Below the pieces are notes generated by a model. That model saw only the letters and a program-made list of their open reading frames with translations. It searched no databases and had not been told where the DNA came from. Positions 62,406 through 64,000 of a stretch of DNA of 64,000 bases are shown here, one piece after another (the stretch's first letter is position 1; every line of letters begins with the position of its first letter). A program made the position numbers and the translations under genes. The DNA is from Promicromonospora sp. Populi (lineage in GTDB: Bacteria > Actinomycetota > Actinomycetes > Actinomycetales > Cellulomonadaceae). The stretch lies in the NCBI RefSeq assembly GCF_041081105.1, contig NZ_CP163528.1, forward strand, positions 4,898,001 through 4,962,000, given 5' to 3'.

Positions 62406-64000
62406 TTACTCCTCGGGCTCAGGCCCAGGCCCCTCGGGGACCTCCGTGTCGACCCCGTCCAGGAGCGGGACCTTCACCGTGCGGTTGCCCGGCGTACCGC
62501 CGAGGACGACGGTCCGGTAGCTGACGTTGTTGGACCTCGTCCGCTCGTACAGGTTGCCGTTCGGGTTCACGGTGATCTTGATCTGGTAGGTCCCGTTGCG
62601 GACACCCGTCAGGTCGAACGCCTGCGTCTGGTACTGGCTGTAGGTGTCGCCCCAGCCGGCGGGCAGGACCTCACGCAGCCAGATGGCGGACCGGTCACCG
62701 CAGGTGCTGTCGAGGCCCGTGGCCTCCGGGCGCCAGACGGCACCCTTCACCGAGAGGTCGACCGGGTCGGTGGGCGCCAGGCACCAGGACTGCTTGCCGC
62801 TGGTGGTCACCAGGTCGCCCTTGGTCGTCACGAGCTCGTAGTTCGCGAAGTCCAGGAAGTGCCAGTGGTCGTGCTCGGGCGCGTCGTGGTACTCCATGGT
62901 CCCGGTCTTGGCGCTGCCGACCTGCTTGCCGTCCCGGTAGAAGAACTGGTAGGCGTCCATGACCTCGCCGGCGCCCTGCCGGTAGCCCTCGACGACCAGC
63001 GGTGCGGGCCCGGCGTTCCACTCGTGGGCGAAGAAGGTCAGCCGGTCGGTGCCGGCGTCCACCTCGGTGCCGACCTGCCAAGCAGGCACGGACACGAGGT
63101 CGGGAAGAGTGTCCTTGGCCGGCTTCTTGGTCGACGGCGCTGCCCCCTGCTGGCCGAGCGCGGGGTGGTCGCCGCCGTGCGCCTGGTCCTGAAGGGTGAA
63201 GAGGTTGGTGCGCTGCGTGCTGTCGGTGGTGTCGCCGTGCCCGGCGTGCGCGCCGCCGGCTGCTGCGCGCGTCGTGGCCGGCTCCTCGCCGTCCACGAGC
63301 GTGCTGAAGCCCTCCTGCGGCTCACCCAGGAGCTCCTCCGCGACCTCCTCGCACTCGAAGACCTCGCACTCGTCGATCACCTCGACCTTCTGCGTCACCT
63401 TCCGGCTGTTGGCGGGCAGGCCGAGGAAGTCCGCGACGGGGTCGCTGATGGACACCGTCAGCACGAGGCTCTTCCAGGTCGTCTTCACGTTGAAGTAGGT
63501 GTCGAGCTTGCTCGCCCAGCCCTGCTCGATCCCGGACACGCTGGACTTCGTGAACCAGTTGCCGCCGCAGAACGAGGGGTAGACCGGCTCGGTGCTGCCG
63601 GTCGGCTCGATGCGCTGACGCTCTGTCCCGCTCAGGCACAGGCTGCGGGACTTCTTGGACAGCACCTTGCCCTTCGGGGTCGTCACGGTGACCGTGAGTC
63701 CGTCCTTAAAACCGTTGAGCCCGTCGACGATCGCGGCGGGGGCCTCGGTGGTCGTGCGCTTCTTACCGCGGATCACTGTCTTGGTGAGCGTGACCGGGTC
63801 GGAGATCTTGGCGCGTTTTGCATTGAACTCGTAGCCCTGGCCGTATGCACCGAGCCAGACGGCCGAGTCCGTCTGCACATACCCGTCATAGGCGTAGGCC
63901 TGGACGGTCTTCGACGCGGGGGCGAAGCGAAGGCCGCGCTGTGTGGTCGGCGCGGCCGCGGCGGCCGCGTCAGCCTCGGTCGTCGAGGCGGTCGTCGAGG
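62406..64000 (-). CDS. Lysyl-oxidase-like secreted protein (5' end beyond window)
   Basis: The reading frame is open to the window edge, so the N-terminus is missing; 531 codons are visible. The part nearest the edge is Ser/Thr/Ala-rich, consistent with a linker after a signal peptide. A central region with VTVTTPKGKVL and four or more cysteines is unassigned. The C-terminal 230 residues match bacterial lysyl-oxidase domains: LVSVPAWQVG, FFAHEWNAGPAPLVV, EHDHWHFLDFANYEL with the copper-binding His cluster, SWCLAPTDP, and NPNGNLYERTRSNN. It probably acts outside the cell, oxidising amines or binding copper. Confidence 0.82.
   Translation of the reverse strand, partial: STTASTTEADAAAAAAPTTQRGLRFAPASKTVQAYAYDGYVQTDSAVWLGAYGQGYEFNAKRAKISDPVTLTKTVIRGKKRTTTEAPAAIVDGLNGFKDGLTVTVTTPKGKVLSKKSRSLCLSGTERQRIEPTGSTEPVYPSFCGGNWFTKSSVSGIEQGWASKLDTYFNVKTTWKSLVLTVSISDPVADFLGLPANSRKVTQKVEVIDECEVFECEEVAEELLGEPQEGFSTLVDGEEPATTRAAAGGAHAGHGDTTDSTQRTNLFTLQDQAHGGDHPALGQQGAAPSTKKPAKDTLPDLVSVPAWQVGTEVDAGTDRLTFFAHEWNAGPAPLVVEGYRQGAGEVMDAYQFFYRDGKQVGSAKTGTMEYHDAPEHDHWHFLDFANYELVTTKGDLVTTSGKQSWCLAPTDPVDLSVKGAVWRPEATGLDSTCGDRSAIWLREVLPAGWGDTYSQYQTQAFDLTGVRNGTYQIKITVNPNGNLYERTRSNNVSYRTVVLGGTPGNRTVKVPLLDGVDTEVPEGPGPEPEE

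Overview
The window is high-GC DNA with dense, tightly packed genes, many GTG starts and frequent 4-nt ATGA/GTGA start-stop overlaps. Together with acyl-CoA carboxylase alpha, beta and epsilon subunits beside birA and maf, LCP proteins and an LpdA-type flavoprotein, this points to an actinobacterium. A Micrococcales member (Cellulomonadaceae/Promicromonosporaceae-like) is my guess from gene content, not a measured placement. I see no rRNA, tRNA, insertion sequence or CRISPR array. No gene-free stretch exceeds 300 nt; the longest is 284 nt (13656-13939).

Layout. (1) 20-8740: a nucleoside uptake and salvage operon on the plus strand: BMP-type nucleoside ABC transporter ATPase and two permeases, cytidine deaminase, thymidine phosphorylase, an unrecognised papain-like/C39-like protein, adenosine deaminase and deoxyribose-phosphate aldolase. 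It ends at a 67-bp near-perfect palindrome. (2) 8814-14740: a pyruvyl-transferase/GT8 fusion, a DUF402 protein, a lower-GC island with a HigB-type toxin and an HTH-ImmA antitoxin-protease, and a siderophore-interacting protein whose start codon abuts a DtxR/IdeR-type iron box. (3) 14895-46366: a large cell-surface polysaccharide locus. It carries Ugd (UDP-GlcA), RmlABCD (dTDP-rhamnose), WecB and WecC (UDP-ManNAcA), several glycosyltransferases, a polysaccharide pyruvyl transferase that carries a frameshift, four sulfotransferase-fold proteins, a GSCFA protein, an SGNH-like protein, a Tat-exported PL8 polysaccharide lyase, a Wzm/Wzt-type ABC exporter, and two LCP ligases near either end. (4) 46370-50644: phosphosugar mutase, purine nucleoside phosphorylase and an LpdA-type NAD(P)H-quinone dehydrogenase. 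(5) 50645-60016: two paralogous 154-aa proteins flanking a Nudix hydrolase, then acyl-CoA carboxylase alpha, Maf, a DUF885 metallopeptidase, carboxylase epsilon, an unknown protein, carboxylase beta and biotin ligase. (6) 60145-64000: a small membrane protein, a class III nucleotide cyclase, a crotonase-family enzyme and the 3' part of a secreted lysyl-oxidase-like protein.

How they fit together. Region 1 imports nucleosides and converts them to bases and sugar phosphates; the mutase and PNP of region 4 probably complete purine salvage. Region 3 is predicted to make an acidic, rhamnose- and uronate-containing glycan that is exported by the ABC transporter and attached to peptidoglycan by LCP proteins. 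The density of sulfotransferase-fold, GSCFA, SGNH and pyruvyl-transferase genes suggests a heavily decorated, possibly sulfated wall polymer. That would be unusual for a Gram-positive organism and is the most interesting inference here. No initiating phosphoglycosyl transferase and no PAPS-synthesis gene is visible, so those steps must be encoded elsewhere.
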